From NCBI GenBank assembly GCA_963714125.1, contig OY970234.1, forward strand, positions 3,782,001-3,846,000: a stretch of 64,000 bases of DNA, written 5' to 3'. This document shows, in pieces, positions 32,846-41,817 of the stretch. The notes below the pieces were generated by a model that searched no databases, was not told the origin of the DNA, and saw nothing but the letters and a program-made list of their open reading frames with translations. The DNA comes from CAWCAW01 sp963714125 (GTDB lineage Bacteria > Actinomycetota > Acidimicrobiia > Acidimicrobiales > UBA8190). A program made the position numbers and the translations under genes. How positions within the stretch are numbered: the stretch's first letter is position 1; each line of letters begins with the position of its first letter.

Positions 32846-32861
32846 GTTACTCAACGGTAAC
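32846..32861 (-). promoter_or_regulatory. Operator over acyl-CoA dehydrogenase promoter
   Basis: GTTAC-TCAACG-GTAAC is a perfect 5-bp dyad with a 6-bp spacer. On the complement it contains TACCGT (32859-32854), a likely -10 element, so a bound regulator would block transcription. It lies about 76-91 bp before the start codon. Confidence 0.5.
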
Positions 32862-32939
32862 CTAGGCCACCGTCCTCGACAACCACCCGGCCGGATTCGG
32901 CTAGATACCCCGCTGACCAGCGATGATGCTGCGCCGGGC

Positions 32940-34322
32940 TCAGCGATGCAGGCGAGTGCCCAGCGCGGTGTCCTCGACGTTCCACCCCGCCGCACTCAGT
33001 TCTTGGCGCAGCGCGTCGGCCCGGGCCCAGTCTCCCGACGCCCGAGCGGCGTCTCGCTGCTGCACCAGCGCGGCGGTGGCATCGTCGAGGGCAGGGCCCT
33101 CACCTCGCAGGACCAGGCCCACCGCCCCGCACGCGATGGCCACGGTGATAGCGAGGCGCCGCGCCGCGTCGTGGTCGCCATCGTCGGCCAAGGCGTTGGC
33201 CCGCCGTACCAGCTCGAAGACGCCGGCAAAGCCCGCCGCCGTATTCAAGTCGTCGTCCAAGGTCTCTCGAAACGCGTCAATGGCGCCGACGTCGGCACCG
33301 GTGGCCGGCGCGTCGGCGGCGCGCACGGTGGCGAGCTCAGGGCTGAGGTCGAAACGACGGGCCAATGCGTCAAGGCGTCCGAGGGTTTCCTCGGCCTCGG
33401 CAATGGTCTCGGGGGTGACCTCGACCGGCGACCGGTAGTTGCTTCGCAGCAACAAAAGCCGGTAGGCGCGTCCATCGGTACGGGCCAAAAGGTCGGCCAA
33501 TGAGGTGAAGTTTCCGAGAGACTTCGACATTTTCTCGCCGCCGGTGATCACGTGCCCGTTGTGGGCCCAGTGGCGGGCGAAGGGTCGGCCCGCGGCCACG
33601 GCTTGGGCCCGTTCATTTTCGTGATGAGGGAAGGCCAGATCGATGCCCCCGCCATGAAGATCGAAGTCCTCGCCGAGCAGGTCCAACGACATGACGACGC
33701 ATTCGGTGTGCCACCCCGGTCGCCCGTCGAACCATGGGGACTCCCACATCGGCTCGCCCGGCTTGGCCTTCTTCCACAGCGCGAAGTCCAGCGGCGAGCG
33801 CTTGTGCTCGTCGACCTCCACCCGTGCCCCGGACCGCAGCGAGTCGAGGCTCTGGCGAGCGAGCAACCCGTAGCCGGGCACGCTGTCGACGGCGAGGTAG
33901 ACACCGTCGTCGGTGACGTAGGCAACGCCGGCGTCGACGAGCTGGCTCACCAGGGCCACCATGTCGGGGACGTAAGCGGTGGCGTGGGGCGTCTCGTCGG
34001 GACGCTTGACGCCCAAGGCGTCCATAGCCCGCCACCACTCCTCTTCGTAACGGACGGCCACCTCCGAGGACGGGCACCCTTCCTCGTTGGCCTTGGCGAT
34101 GATCTTGTCGTCGATATCGGTGATGTTGGACACGTAGCGCACCTCGAACCCGGAGAACTCCAGGTACCGGCGCAACACGTCGAAGGCGATGGAGAACCGG
34201 CCGTGGCCGATGTGGGGGATGTCGTAGACGGTGGGCCCACAGACGTACATCGACACCTTGCCGGGCTCCCGCAACGCCAAGGGCGTGACCGAACCGGTGG
34301 CCGTGTCGTGAAGGCGCAGCAC
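32940..34322 (-). CDS. cysS: Cysteinyl-tRNA synthetase
   Basis: A 460-residue class I synthetase. VCGPTVYDIPHIGHGR carries the HIGH-type motif and the zinc-site cysteine; GWHTEC and HHENERAQ provide the other zinc ligands, and EKMSKSLGN is the KMSKS loop. The full C-terminal anticodon-binding region is present, so this is CysS rather than the shorter mycothiol ligase MshC (about 410 residues). GTG 34322 follows a TACCGT -10 by 6 nt, indicating a leaderless transcript, back to back with the valS promoter. Confidence 0.95.
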   Translation of the reverse strand: MLRLHDTATGSVTPLALREPGKVSMYVCGPTVYDIPHIGHGRFSIAFDVLRRYLEFSGFEVRYVSNITDIDDKIIAKANEEGCPSSEVAVRYEEEWWRAMDALGVKRPDETPHATAYVPDMVALVSQLVDAGVAYVTDDGVYLAVDSVPGYGLLARQSLDSLRSGARVEVDEHKRSPLDFALWKKAKPGEPMWESPWFDGRPGWHTECVVMSLDLLGEDFDLHGGGIDLAFPHHENERAQAVAAGRPFARHWAHNGHVITGGEKMSKSLGNFTSLADLLARTDGRAYRLLLLRSNYRSPVEVTPETIAEAEETLGRLDALARRFDLSPELATVRAADAPATGADVGAIDAFRETLDDDLNTAAGFAGVFELVRRANALADDGDHDAARRLAITVAIACGAVGLVLRGEGPALDDATAALVQQRDAARASGDWARADALRQELSAAGWNVEDTALGTRLHR

Positions 34323-34327
34323 TCCGG

Positions 34328-34334
34328 TACGGTA
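34328..34334. promoter_or_regulatory. Overlapping divergent -10 elements, cysS/valS
   Basis: On the plus strand TACGGT (34328-34333) lies 9 nt before ATG 34343 of valS. On the minus strand TACCGT (34334-34329) lies 6 nt before GTG 34322 of cysS. The two -10 boxes overlap, and the whole intergenic region is 20 bp, so both mRNAs must be leaderless or nearly so. Confidence 0.6.
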
Positions 34335-34342
34335 ACGCGACT

Positions 34343-36988
34343 ATGGCCACGTCCGACACGACTCCCCGGCCGGTGCTCGAGACGCCTCGGCCGCCGACGG
34401 TCCCCGAGCGCCCCTCCATCGACGGCCTCGAGGCCAAGTGGGGGAACCGCTGGGAGGAGGACGGTACGTATCACTTCGACCGTTCCGCGCCGCGCCCGGA
34501 CGTGTACTCCATCGACACGCCTCCGCCGACGGTGTCCGGGTCACTGCACGCCGGCCACTGCTTCTCCTACACCCACACCGACACCGTGGCCCGCTTCCAG
34601 CGCATGCGGGGCAAGCGCGTCTTCTACCCGATGGGATTCGACGACAACGGGCTGGCCACCGAACGGCGAGTGCAGAACTACTACGGCGTGCGCTGCGATC
34701 CGAGCCTGCAATACGACCCCACCTTCACCCCACCGGCCAAACCCGGGGACAACCCCATTTCGGTGTCTCGGCCCAACTTCATCGAACTGTGCGCCACCTT
34801 GGTGGCCGAAGACGAAAAGGCCTTCGAGGCACTATGGCGCACCCTGGGGCTGTCGGTGGACTGGCGCCATACGTATACGACGGTGGGCACGCATTCTCGG
34901 CGGGTCTCCCAGCGCGGCTTCCTGCGCCTGCTGGCCGAAGGTCACGCCTATCTTTCCGAAGCGCCCACCCAGTGGGACATCGATTTCCAGACCGCGGTGT
35001 CCCAAGCGGAAATGGAAGAGCGCGAGGTTCCCGGCGCCTATCACCGCATTCGCTTCGAACAGGTGGGGGCGTCCGATGCACGCGGGAGTGGCTCGTACGT
35101 CGAGATCGAGACCACACGACCTGAGCTCCTGCCGGCGTGTGTCGCCTTGGTGGCTCATCCCGACGACACGCGCTATCAACCGCTCTTCGGCACCGATGTC
35201 CTGACGCCGCTGTTCGGCGTCAAGGTGCCGGTCGTCCCCCATGTGCTGGCCGATCCAGACAAGGGTTCGGGCATCGCCATGATCTGCACCTTCGGCGATA
35301 CCACCGACGTGACGTGGTGGCGCGAGCTACGGCTGGCCACGCGCACCATCGTGGGGCGCGACGGACGGCTGCAACCGGTGGAATGGGACGGTCCGCAGTG
35401 GCCGTCGCAGCACCCGCAGTCGGCGGCCACCGCCTACGCGGCGCTGGCAGGACGAACCCTCGCCCAGGCCCGACGGGCCATCGTCGAGCAGCTCGTTGCC
35501 AGTAACGACCTCGTCGGCGAGCCTCGGCCCATCACCCACGCCGTGAAGTACTACGAGCGTGGCGAACGCCCCCTCGAGATCGTCTCGAGCCGACAGTGGT
35601 ATGTCCGCACCTTGCCGCTGCGGGCCCGGCTCCTCGAACGTGGACACGAGCTCAACTGGCAGCCGCCGTACATGGTGCACCGCTACGAGGCCTGGGTAGA
35701 GGGACTGAACAACGACTGGAACATCAGCCGCCAGCGCTTCTTCGGGGTGCCCTTCCCCCTGTGGTATCCGGTGGGCGACGACGGGGCCGTGGACTACGAC
35801 CACCCCCTCGTTCCCGCCGAAGACGATCTGCCCATCGACCCCTCGAGCGACGTGCCGACCGGATACCAAGCCGATCAACGGGGCGTGCCCGGCGGTTTCG
35901 TTGGGGATCCCGACGTCATGGACACCTGGGCCACGTCATCGCTCACCCCGCAGATTGCCGGCGGGTGGGTGGACGATCCCGATCTCTTCGCCCGCGTGTT
36001 CCCCATGGACCTGCGCCCACAAGCGCACGACATCATCCGCACGTGGCTGTTCTCCACAGTGGTGCGGGCCGAGCTCGAGAACCACAGCCTGCCGTGGTAC
36101 AACGCGGCCATCTCCGGGTGGGTGCTCGACCCGGACCGCAAGAAGATGTCGAAGTCCAAGGGCAACGTCGTCACGCCGCTGCCGTTGCTCGAGACCCACG
36201 GTGCCGACGCCGTGCGCTACTGGGCGTCGTGTGGCCGCCCCGGTACCGACACCGCCGTGGACGAAGGGCAGATGAAAGTCGGGCGGCGCCTCGCCATCAA
36301 GGTCCTGAACGCATCGCGTTTCGCGTTGACCCGTCTCGACGGCGGCGTGCCTCTGGCGGCGGCCTCGGTGACCTCCTCCTTGGACCTCTCCATGCTCAGC
36401 GGCTTGGCCCGGTTGATCGAGGAGGCCACGGCGGCTTTTGAGGCCTACGACTACGCCCGGGTCCTGGAGCACACCGAGGCCTTTTTCTGGTCGTTTTGCG
36501 ACGATTACGTCGAACTCGTCAAAGCCCGTTCCTACGAAGACCCGGCCGACCCCGGCCCGCAGTCGGCGCGCGCCGCCTTGGCCCTGGCCCTATCGGTGCT
36601 GCTGCGGCTACTCGCCCCGTTCCTCCCCTTCGTCACCGAGGAGGTGTGGTCGTGGTGGCACGACGGATCGGTGCACCGTTCGCCGTGGCCGGGGCTCGAC
36701 GAACTGCCCGCGGCGGCTGCCGTGAACGCGGCTGGCACCAACCAGGGCACCGCTGTTCTCGACATGGCCAGTGAGGTGCTCGGTGCGGTGCGCCGAGCCA
36801 AAAGTGAAGCCAAGCGCTCCATGCGCGCCGAGGTGGCCCGCCTTACGGTGGTCGACAGCGAGGAGCGCGTGGGGTTGCTGGCGGCGGCGGTTGACGACCT
36901 GCGCGAAGCCGCCGGCGTCATCGAGCTCGTCACCAGGATCGGGCCGAGCCAAGTCCTCGTCGAGCTGGCCGAGGACACCCCGGCGTAG
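34343..36988 (+). CDS. valS: Valyl-tRNA synthetase, archaeal-type
   Basis: An 881-residue class I synthetase. The HIGH motif is SGSLHAGHCFSYTHTD, followed by GFDDNGLATERRVQNYYG, which fits the archaeal-type ValRS subgroup better than the usual bacterial form. Editing-domain elements lie at about 200-400 and KMSKSKGNVVTPLPLLE carries the KMSKS loop. The C-terminal coiled-coil arm of typical bacterial ValRS is short or missing. It charges tRNA-Val and edits Thr-tRNA. ATG 34343 is probably leaderless. The subgroup call is from pattern recognition and needs a tree. Confidence 0.94.
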   Translation: MATSDTTPRPVLETPRPPTVPERPSIDGLEAKWGNRWEEDGTYHFDRSAPRPDVYSIDTPPPTVSGSLHAGHCFSYTHTDTVARFQRMRGKRVFYPMGFDDNGLATERRVQNYYGVRCDPSLQYDPTFTPPAKPGDNPISVSRPNFIELCATLVAEDEKAFEALWRTLGLSVDWRHTYTTVGTHSRRVSQRGFLRLLAEGHAYLSEAPTQWDIDFQTAVSQAEMEEREVPGAYHRIRFEQVGASDARGSGSYVEIETTRPELLPACVALVAHPDDTRYQPLFGTDVLTPLFGVKVPVVPHVLADPDKGSGIAMICTFGDTTDVTWWRELRLATRTIVGRDGRLQPVEWDGPQWPSQHPQSAATAYAALAGRTLAQARRAIVEQLVASNDLVGEPRPITHAVKYYERGERPLEIVSSRQWYVRTLPLRARLLERGHELNWQPPYMVHRYEAWVEGLNNDWNISRQRFFGVPFPLWYPVGDDGAVDYDHPLVPAEDDLPIDPSSDVPTGYQADQRGVPGGFVGDPDVMDTWATSSLTPQIAGGWVDDPDLFARVFPMDLRPQAHDIIRTWLFSTVVRAELENHSLPWYNAAISGWVLDPDRKKMSKSKGNVVTPLPLLETHGADAVRYWASCGRPGTDTAVDEGQMKVGRRLAIKVLNASRFALTRLDGGVPLAAASVTSSLDLSMLSGLARLIEEATAAFEAYDYARVLEHTEAFFWSFCDDYVELVKARSYEDPADPGPQSARAALALALSVLLRLLAPFLPFVTEEVWSWWHDGSVHRSPWPGLDELPAAAAVNAAGTNQGTAVLDMASEVLGAVRRAKSEAKRSMRAEVARLTVVDSEERVGLLAAAVDDLREAAGVIELVTRIGPSQVLVELAEDTPA

Positions 36989-36991
36989 GCC

Positions 36992-37861
36992 TCAGTCGCC
37001 GAGCTTAAAGACCGTCATGGCGTTGTCGCGCAGAAACTTCGGCCACACGTGGTTTCGCAGCGGCACGTCGGCCAGCTCGGAGAAGATGCGCTCCAGAGTA
37101 AGCCCCATGGGGAAATACCCGGCGTACATCACCTTGTCGCCGCCGCGCGTGTTGGCGTAATCGATGATCGCCTTCGGGTAGTACTTGGGGGCAAACGCGC
37201 TGGTCATGTAATAGAGCCCGGGCCACTTGAGCATGAGCTTCACGGCCAGGTTCTCCCAGGGCTCGGCCCCGTGGCGCATCACTATGCGCAGCTCAGGAAA
37301 GTCGTAGCAGACCTGGTCGAAATGCATGACGTCCTGGCACGCGGATGGAAGTCGCGGCCCGGCGATGCCGGCATTGACGATGATCGGGATGTCGAGGTCG
37401 ATACAGGTTTGATACACCGGGTAGTAGCGACGGTCGCTCACCGGCACTTGGGGGTTGCAGCCGGCCGGAAAGGTACTCACGGCTTTGATGTCGTGCTCGT
37501 CGGCGGCGCGGCGAATCGACCGCACCGCCTCAGTGATGTTGTTGGGATCGACCTCCAAGCTCGCCTTGAAGCGATCCGAGTGGTCGTCGAGCGCCCGCTG
37601 TGTGGTCTTACCGGCCAGCCCCACCAGACCGACGGCAACCCCGAAACGGTCCATCTCGCGCAGCGTCACCGCTACCGGGTCCTCGGCTTCATCCTCAAGC
37701 TGATTGGGGTTGGACTTGAACATGTAGCCGATCGGCGACGACGCCGTGGCGCTGTCCGCGTCGCGCAATTGCGGCTTCATGAAATCGAAGCGGGCGCTGC
37801 CGCGGGTGCTCGGAAAACCGATCATGAGGTCGATGACCCCGACGTCTTTGGGCATGCCCAC
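36992..37861 (-). CDS. Amidohydrolase family protein (amidohydrolase_2)
   Basis: A 289-residue TIM-barrel metal-dependent hydrolase of the amidohydrolase_2/ACMSD-like group. It has VIDLMIGFP near the start, DIPIIVNAGIAGP, LRIVMRHGAEPWENL and a late VMYAGYFPMG. The usual N-terminal HxH pair is replaced by IDLMIG, so the metal site may be incomplete or altered; decarboxylase or hydrolase activity is uncertain. GTG 37861 is preceded by AAGGAG with 8-nt spacing. Three 11-bp repeats lie 47-79 bp upstream. Only 3 bp separate its stop from that of valS. Confidence 0.85.
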   Translation of the reverse strand: MGMPKDVGVIDLMIGFPSTRGSARFDFMKPQLRDADSATASSPIGYMFKSNPNQLEDEAEDPVAVTLREMDRFGVAVGLVGLAGKTTQRALDDHSDRFKASLEVDPNNITEAVRSIRRAADEHDIKAVSTFPAGCNPQVPVSDRRYYPVYQTCIDLDIPIIVNAGIAGPRLPSACQDVMHFDQVCYDFPELRIVMRHGAEPWENLAVKLMLKWPGLYYMTSAFAPKYYPKAIIDYANTRGGDKVMYAGYFPMGLTLERIFSELADVPLRNHVWPKFLRDNAMTVFKLGD

Positions 37862-37907
37862 GTCTAGAACTCCTTGGCGGTGAGGTGTCGGAGCCGGAGC
37901 GTAGTGC

Positions 37908-37940
37908 CGACCTCAGGTCGACCTCGGGTCGACCTCAGTT
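37908..37940. repeat. Three 11-bp tandem repeats upstream of amidohydrolase gene
   Basis: CGACCTCAGGT, CGACCTCGGGT and CGACCTCAGTT follow each other without a gap (37908-37918, 37919-37929, 37930-37940). Each unit is itself a near-dyad (GACCT-C-AGGTC). They overlap the stop codon of the upstream fused ATPase gene. The 11-bp helical phasing suggests stacked binding of a dimeric or OmpR-type regulator. Confidence 0.55.
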
Positions 37941-39659
37941 CGAGCCGTTGGCGTGCGCAGCGAGGTACGAGTCGAGAGCGGCTTCGCCGATTTCGGTGGG
38001 GTCCCCGATCTTCTCGACCTGACCGTGCACGACGATGGCAGCCGTAGTGGCCACCGACAAGGCGGCGTGGACGAACTGCTCGGCGAGGACAATCGTGACG
38101 CCCTCATTGGCCAGGTTCCGCACCACCTCGTAGAGCTCGGCCACCACCAACGGGGCCAGGCCCATGGAGATCTCGTCGAGCAGCAACAAACGCGGCTTGC
38201 TCACCAGGACACGGGCCAGGGCCAGCATCTGCTGCTCGCCACCGGACATGGTCCCGGCCAACTGGGGCCGGCGTTGGGCAAGGACAGGGAAGCGGGCGAA
38301 GGTCTGCTCTTGCACTTCCTGGAGACTGACTCCCGGATACGTCCACATGAGCAGGTTCTCAGCCACCGTCAGGTTGGGAAAGACGGACCGGCCTTCGGGA
38401 ATCGAGCACAGGCCGCGTAGCGTCAAACGCTCCGGCAGGATGCCCTTGATCGACTCGCCCTCGTAACGCACGGTGCCCGACGAAGGTGCCATACGTCCAC
38501 TGGCCACCTTGAGCAAGGTCGACTTGCCGGCACCGTTGGGCCCGAGCAAAGCAAGCACCGATCGCTCGGGGACTCGCAGCGTCACACCGTGCAACACCTC
38601 GATGCGCCCGTAAGCGGCATGTACGTCGTCGAGCTCGAGCATGGCCGCCGAGGCACCGTTGGCGCCGTGGGACCCGTTTGATCCGTTGGTGACCACAGCG
38701 GGAACCGCAAAGGGCGCGGCCACGGTGACACCGATCGGAGCTCCCACCGGCGGCCCCGCCGGCGCACCGGTCGGAGGGGCCATGGGAGCGCCCATCGGAG
38801 AGCCCGCAGGCGCGCCCACGGGTGGACCAACCGGTGGGCCCACCGGAGGCCCGGGCAGTACAGCGGACAGCGCGCCGTTGCTGGAAGGCACCGGCGCCGG
38901 ATGCGACGAGGAAGGCGGCGGCGGGTGGGCGTGTTGCCCGCCGTCACCGAGGTAGGCGGCTTGGACAGCCGGATTCGCCTGCACGGCGGAAGGGTCGCCG
39001 CTCGCCACCACAACACCGAAGTCGAGCACGGTGATGTTCTGGCAGACGCTCATGACGAGGCTCATGTCGTGCTCCACCAGCAAGATGGCCATGCCGTGGC
39101 CAGCCAGCTCGGTGAGCACACGTCCGAGCTCCGCCGTCTCGTCGCCGTTGAGACCCGCGCTGGGCTCGTCCAAGAGCAACGCCGAGGGGCTGGTGGCCAA
39201 CGCTCGGGCCAACTCGACGAGGCGAGCCAGACCCGTGGGCAACATGTCACACGGCTCGTCGGTGACGTGGGTGAGGCCCACCCGCTCCAACAAGGCGTCG
39301 GCCAGGGTTGACGGCGTGGCGCCCACCGGCAGCTTGCGGCGTTGGGTCTCGGCGGCCATGCGGAGGTTCTCTTTGGTGGTCATGGTGCCGAACAGCTCGA
39401 GACGCTGGAACGTTCGCGCAATCCCCAACCGCGCTCGCAGATGCGGAGGGGACTTGGTGATGTCGACGCCGCCGAAGGCCACGCGTCCATGTTGGGGGGC
39501 CTGGAGCCCCGTAATGACGTTGAAGAGGGTGGTCTTGCCGGCTCCGTTGGGTCCAATGAGGCCGTGCACTGTGCCCGCCGCCACCTCCAGGTTGACGTCG
39601 TCCAAGGCGTGCACGCCGCCGAAGCGCACCGATACGCCGGTAATGGCGAGGTCAGCCAC
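37935..39659 (-). CDS. Fused LivG-LivF-type ABC ATPase
   Basis: A 574-residue protein with two complete ABC ATPase domains. The first (about 1-245) has GPNGAGKTT, a degenerate signature LPTGLARLVELARAL and LLLDEPSAGL, like LivG. The second (about 340-574) has GPNGAGKST, MSGGEQQMLALARVL and LLLDEISMGL, like LivF. The joining linker is a low-complexity PPVG/GAP repeat. LivG and LivF are normally separate genes. GTG 39659 overlaps the permease gene by 8 nt. The transporter probably imports branched-chain amino acids or another carboxylated compound. Confidence 0.93.
   Translation of the reverse strand: MADLAITGVSVRFGGVHALDDVNLEVAAGTVHGLIGPNGAGKTTLFNVITGLQAPQHGRVAFGGVDITKSPPHLRARLGIARTFQRLELFGTMTTKENLRMAAETQRRKLPVGATPSTLADALLERVGLTHVTDEPCDMLPTGLARLVELARALATSPSALLLDEPSAGLNGDETAELGRVLTELAGHGMAILLVEHDMSLVMSVCQNITVLDFGVVVASGDPSAVQANPAVQAAYLGDGGQHAHPPPPSSSHPAPVPSSNGALSAVLPGPPVGPPVGPPVGAPAGSPMGAPMAPPTGAPAGPPVGAPIGVTVAAPFAVPAVVTNGSNGSHGANGASAAMLELDDVHAAYGRIEVLHGVTLRVPERSVLALLGPNGAGKSTLLKVASGRMAPSSGTVRYEGESIKGILPERLTLRGLCSIPEGRSVFPNLTVAENLLMWTYPGVSLQEVQEQTFARFPVLAQRRPQLAGTMSGGEQQMLALARVLVSKPRLLLLDEISMGLAPLVVAELYEVVRNLANEGVTIVLAEQFVHAALSVATTAAIVVHGQVEKIGDPTEIGEAALDSYLAAHANGSN
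38731..38860 (-). repeat. PPVG-type linker repeat in fused ATPase
   Basis: This stretch encodes repeated four-residue units such as PPVG, GAPA and GSPM, at a 12-bp DNA period, between the two ATPase domains. It looks like a flexible linker. Unit number could vary between strains without shifting the frame. Confidence 0.7.
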
Positions 39660-41697
39660 GAGAAGACACCGGGGCCTCGAAGGGGGCCGGGGGGGCGGAT
39701 GCGGGCATGGGCGCCGGGGTAGACAACGGGGCGGTGGTGGGAGGTCCGGAGACGGCCATGACCGGAACCGGAGCGGGAGCCAGAGGCGCAGCAGCTGTCG
39801 CCGAGGTGGCCGGGGCAACTCCTCGCGCTCCGGCGGCAGTTCCAGAACGCGCTCGGAAGCGCTGCCAGGCATAGGACGCCTCGGAGAACAGGCGGCCCAT
39901 GCCGGCGGGGTTGCGTCCGATGGCGATGACGCCCACACCGACCAAAAGCTGAGTGAAGTCCGGAATCTGCGGGATGTGGGCGCCGATGACGGGGCCGACC
40001 GCAATGAAGACGCCGGTCATGACGGCGCCCGTCATGATGCTGGCGCCGGCCAGCGTCACACTGACGAAGAGCACGATGCTGTAAAGGAAGGCGAACTGGG
40101 CGGCGCCGACTTCGGTGTTAAGCCCGCCGTAGAGCGCGCCGGCCAATCCGGCCAGGCCGGCCGACATGGCGAACACCGACAGCTTGGTGACCGTGAGACG
40201 CAGTCCCATGGTGCTGCACGCGGCGGGCGAGTCGTTCATGGCCACCAAGCGCCGACCGAAGCGCCCGCGCCGCAAGGCGCCGACACCGATGAGAGCGGCG
40301 CCGAGAACGACAGCCAGCAATATGTCGAAGGACCGGTCCGAGGCGAAGTGCATACCGAAGATGTCGGGCCGGCCCACCGCCACCGTGCCTCCGGCGCCCA
40401 TCACCGAGTTCGAGTTGAAAAAGACGTTGTCCATCAGCACGGCGAACGCCAGCGTGGCGAGCGCCATGTACAGCCCCCGCAGGCGCAGCACCGGCAATGC
40501 CAGCACGGCGCCTACCGCCGCGCACACACCTACGGCGGCGAGGATGCCCAGGATCGAGTCGCCCCCCGCCGTCCAGTGCATCATCAGTGCCCCGAGGCCG
40601 AGGAAGGAGAACTGGCACAGCGAGATCAGGCCCCCGTATCCGGACAAGGGGATGAGCGACAAGGCCAGGATACCGAGCACCACGGCGTCGCCCAAGGTGA
40701 AGAGGTTGTTGCCACTGAGCACGGCGGCCAGGACAACCGTCACGGCGATGACAATGCCTGCACCCACGCCCGTGGTGCGGAGGCTCGGCACCTTGGGGGG
40801 TCGCACGCGCGCCACCCGCCCGATGCTGAGGCGTACCTCGGGGATCACGAGCAAGGCGATGAACAGCAGCGCCATCGGCAGGGCTTCGACCACATCGGTG
40901 ATCTGTCCCGACGGGACGTACCCGACGGCCAGCGACTCGGCGATGCCGAGCACCATGGCGCCGAGGAACGTCATGGGGAGACTGCGCAACCGCCCCACTA
41001 CGGCGGCGGCAAAGCCGTAGATGACAAGCTCGGTGATCACGATGATGTTCATGTTGGTGATCGTCGGGGCGAGCAAGATTCCACCCAGGCCGGCGAACAT
41101 GACGCCGATCATCCACGCGTACGACGAGATCCGACCCGACGGTGCTCCCGCCAACGAAGCCAGGCCCGGGTCGTCAACGACGGCACGCATGGCGACACCC
41201 GTCCGCGTGCGTTTGAAGAAGAGCCGCAACACCACCGCGGCCAACACCGCCACCCCGATCGTCATGATCTGCTCGTAGGTGAGCGAGACGCCTCCGAGGG
41301 TCACTTGGTCGCCCGAGAAGAACTCCGGCACGGTGTAGGTGTTGGATTGGCTCCAGATCGTCCCCGCCAATGCCACCAGCACCAGCAGCAGACCCAAGGT
41401 GACCGACAGGCGGATGTTGGCGGACGCCCCGTAGAGGGGGCGCATGACGACACGTTCCACGACCGCCCCGAGCAGCGGGGCGGCGACGAACAGGACCAGG
41501 ACGAAGGAGACCACGGCCGGGAGGTGCCAGCCCTGCCACAGCTGCCAGAAGAGGTAGGCCAGCACCATGCCCATGGCACCATGGGCGAAGTTGAAAATGC
41601 CCGTGGTGTTGTACGTGACGACGAGGCCGCTGGCGCTGATGGCGTAGATCGAGCCCGAAACGACTCCAGCTATGAGCAGGCTGATGAATTCACTCAC
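39652..41697 (-). CDS. Fused LivH-LivM-type ABC permease
   Basis: A 681-residue membrane protein joining two branched-chain amino acid-type permeases. The first half (about 1-290) has the LivH features GSIYAISASGLVVTYNTTGIFNFAHGA and GSRLAG-type loop equivalents (VDDPGLASLAG). The second half (about 300-610) has the LivM features LSGYGGLISLCQFSFLGLGA and GLRLTVTKLSVFAMSAGLAG. An alanine/proline-rich tail ends the protein (about 630-681). ATG 41697 is the start. Fusion of both permeases, together with fusion of both ATPases next door, reduces the five-gene system to three polypeptides. Confidence 0.93.
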   Translation of the reverse strand: MSEFISLLIAGVVSGSIYAISASGLVVTYNTTGIFNFAHGAMGMVLAYLFWQLWQGWHLPAVVSFVLVLFVAAPLLGAVVERVVMRPLYGASANIRLSVTLGLLLVLVALAGTIWSQSNTYTVPEFFSGDQVTLGGVSLTYEQIMTIGVAVLAAVVLRLFFKRTRTGVAMRAVVDDPGLASLAGAPSGRISSYAWMIGVMFAGLGGILLAPTITNMNIIVITELVIYGFAAAVVGRLRSLPMTFLGAMVLGIAESLAVGYVPSGQITDVVEALPMALLFIALLVIPEVRLSIGRVARVRPPKVPSLRTTGVGAGIVIAVTVVLAAVLSGNNLFTLGDAVVLGILALSLIPLSGYGGLISLCQFSFLGLGALMMHWTAGGDSILGILAAVGVCAAVGAVLALPVLRLRGLYMALATLAFAVLMDNVFFNSNSVMGAGGTVAVGRPDIFGMHFASDRSFDILLAVVLGAALIGVGALRRGRFGRRLVAMNDSPAACSTMGLRLTVTKLSVFAMSAGLAGLAGALYGGLNTEVGAAQFAFLYSIVLFVSVTLAGASIMTGAVMTGVFIAVGPVIGAHIPQIPDFTQLLVGVGVIAIGRNPAGMGRLFSEASYAWQRFRARSGTAAGARGVAPATSATAAAPLAPAPVPVMAVSGPPTTAPLSTPAPMPASAPPAPFEAPVSSRG

Positions 41698-41817
41698 GCC
41701 CCGGCGCCCCCCTCATACGCGCCCCTCGCCGGCCCCCCGGCGACGTATTTCCGTTACTCCCATGCTCTCACCCCTGACGGCCGTCGGGAAGAGCTTCAGG
41801 CCGTCGATGTCCCATTG

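Noticed and set aside
32940..34322. Mycothiol ligase MshC instead of CysS
   Set aside because: The protein has the full 460-residue length with the C-terminal anticodon-binding part; MshC is shorter and lacks it. No other mycothiol gene is nearby.
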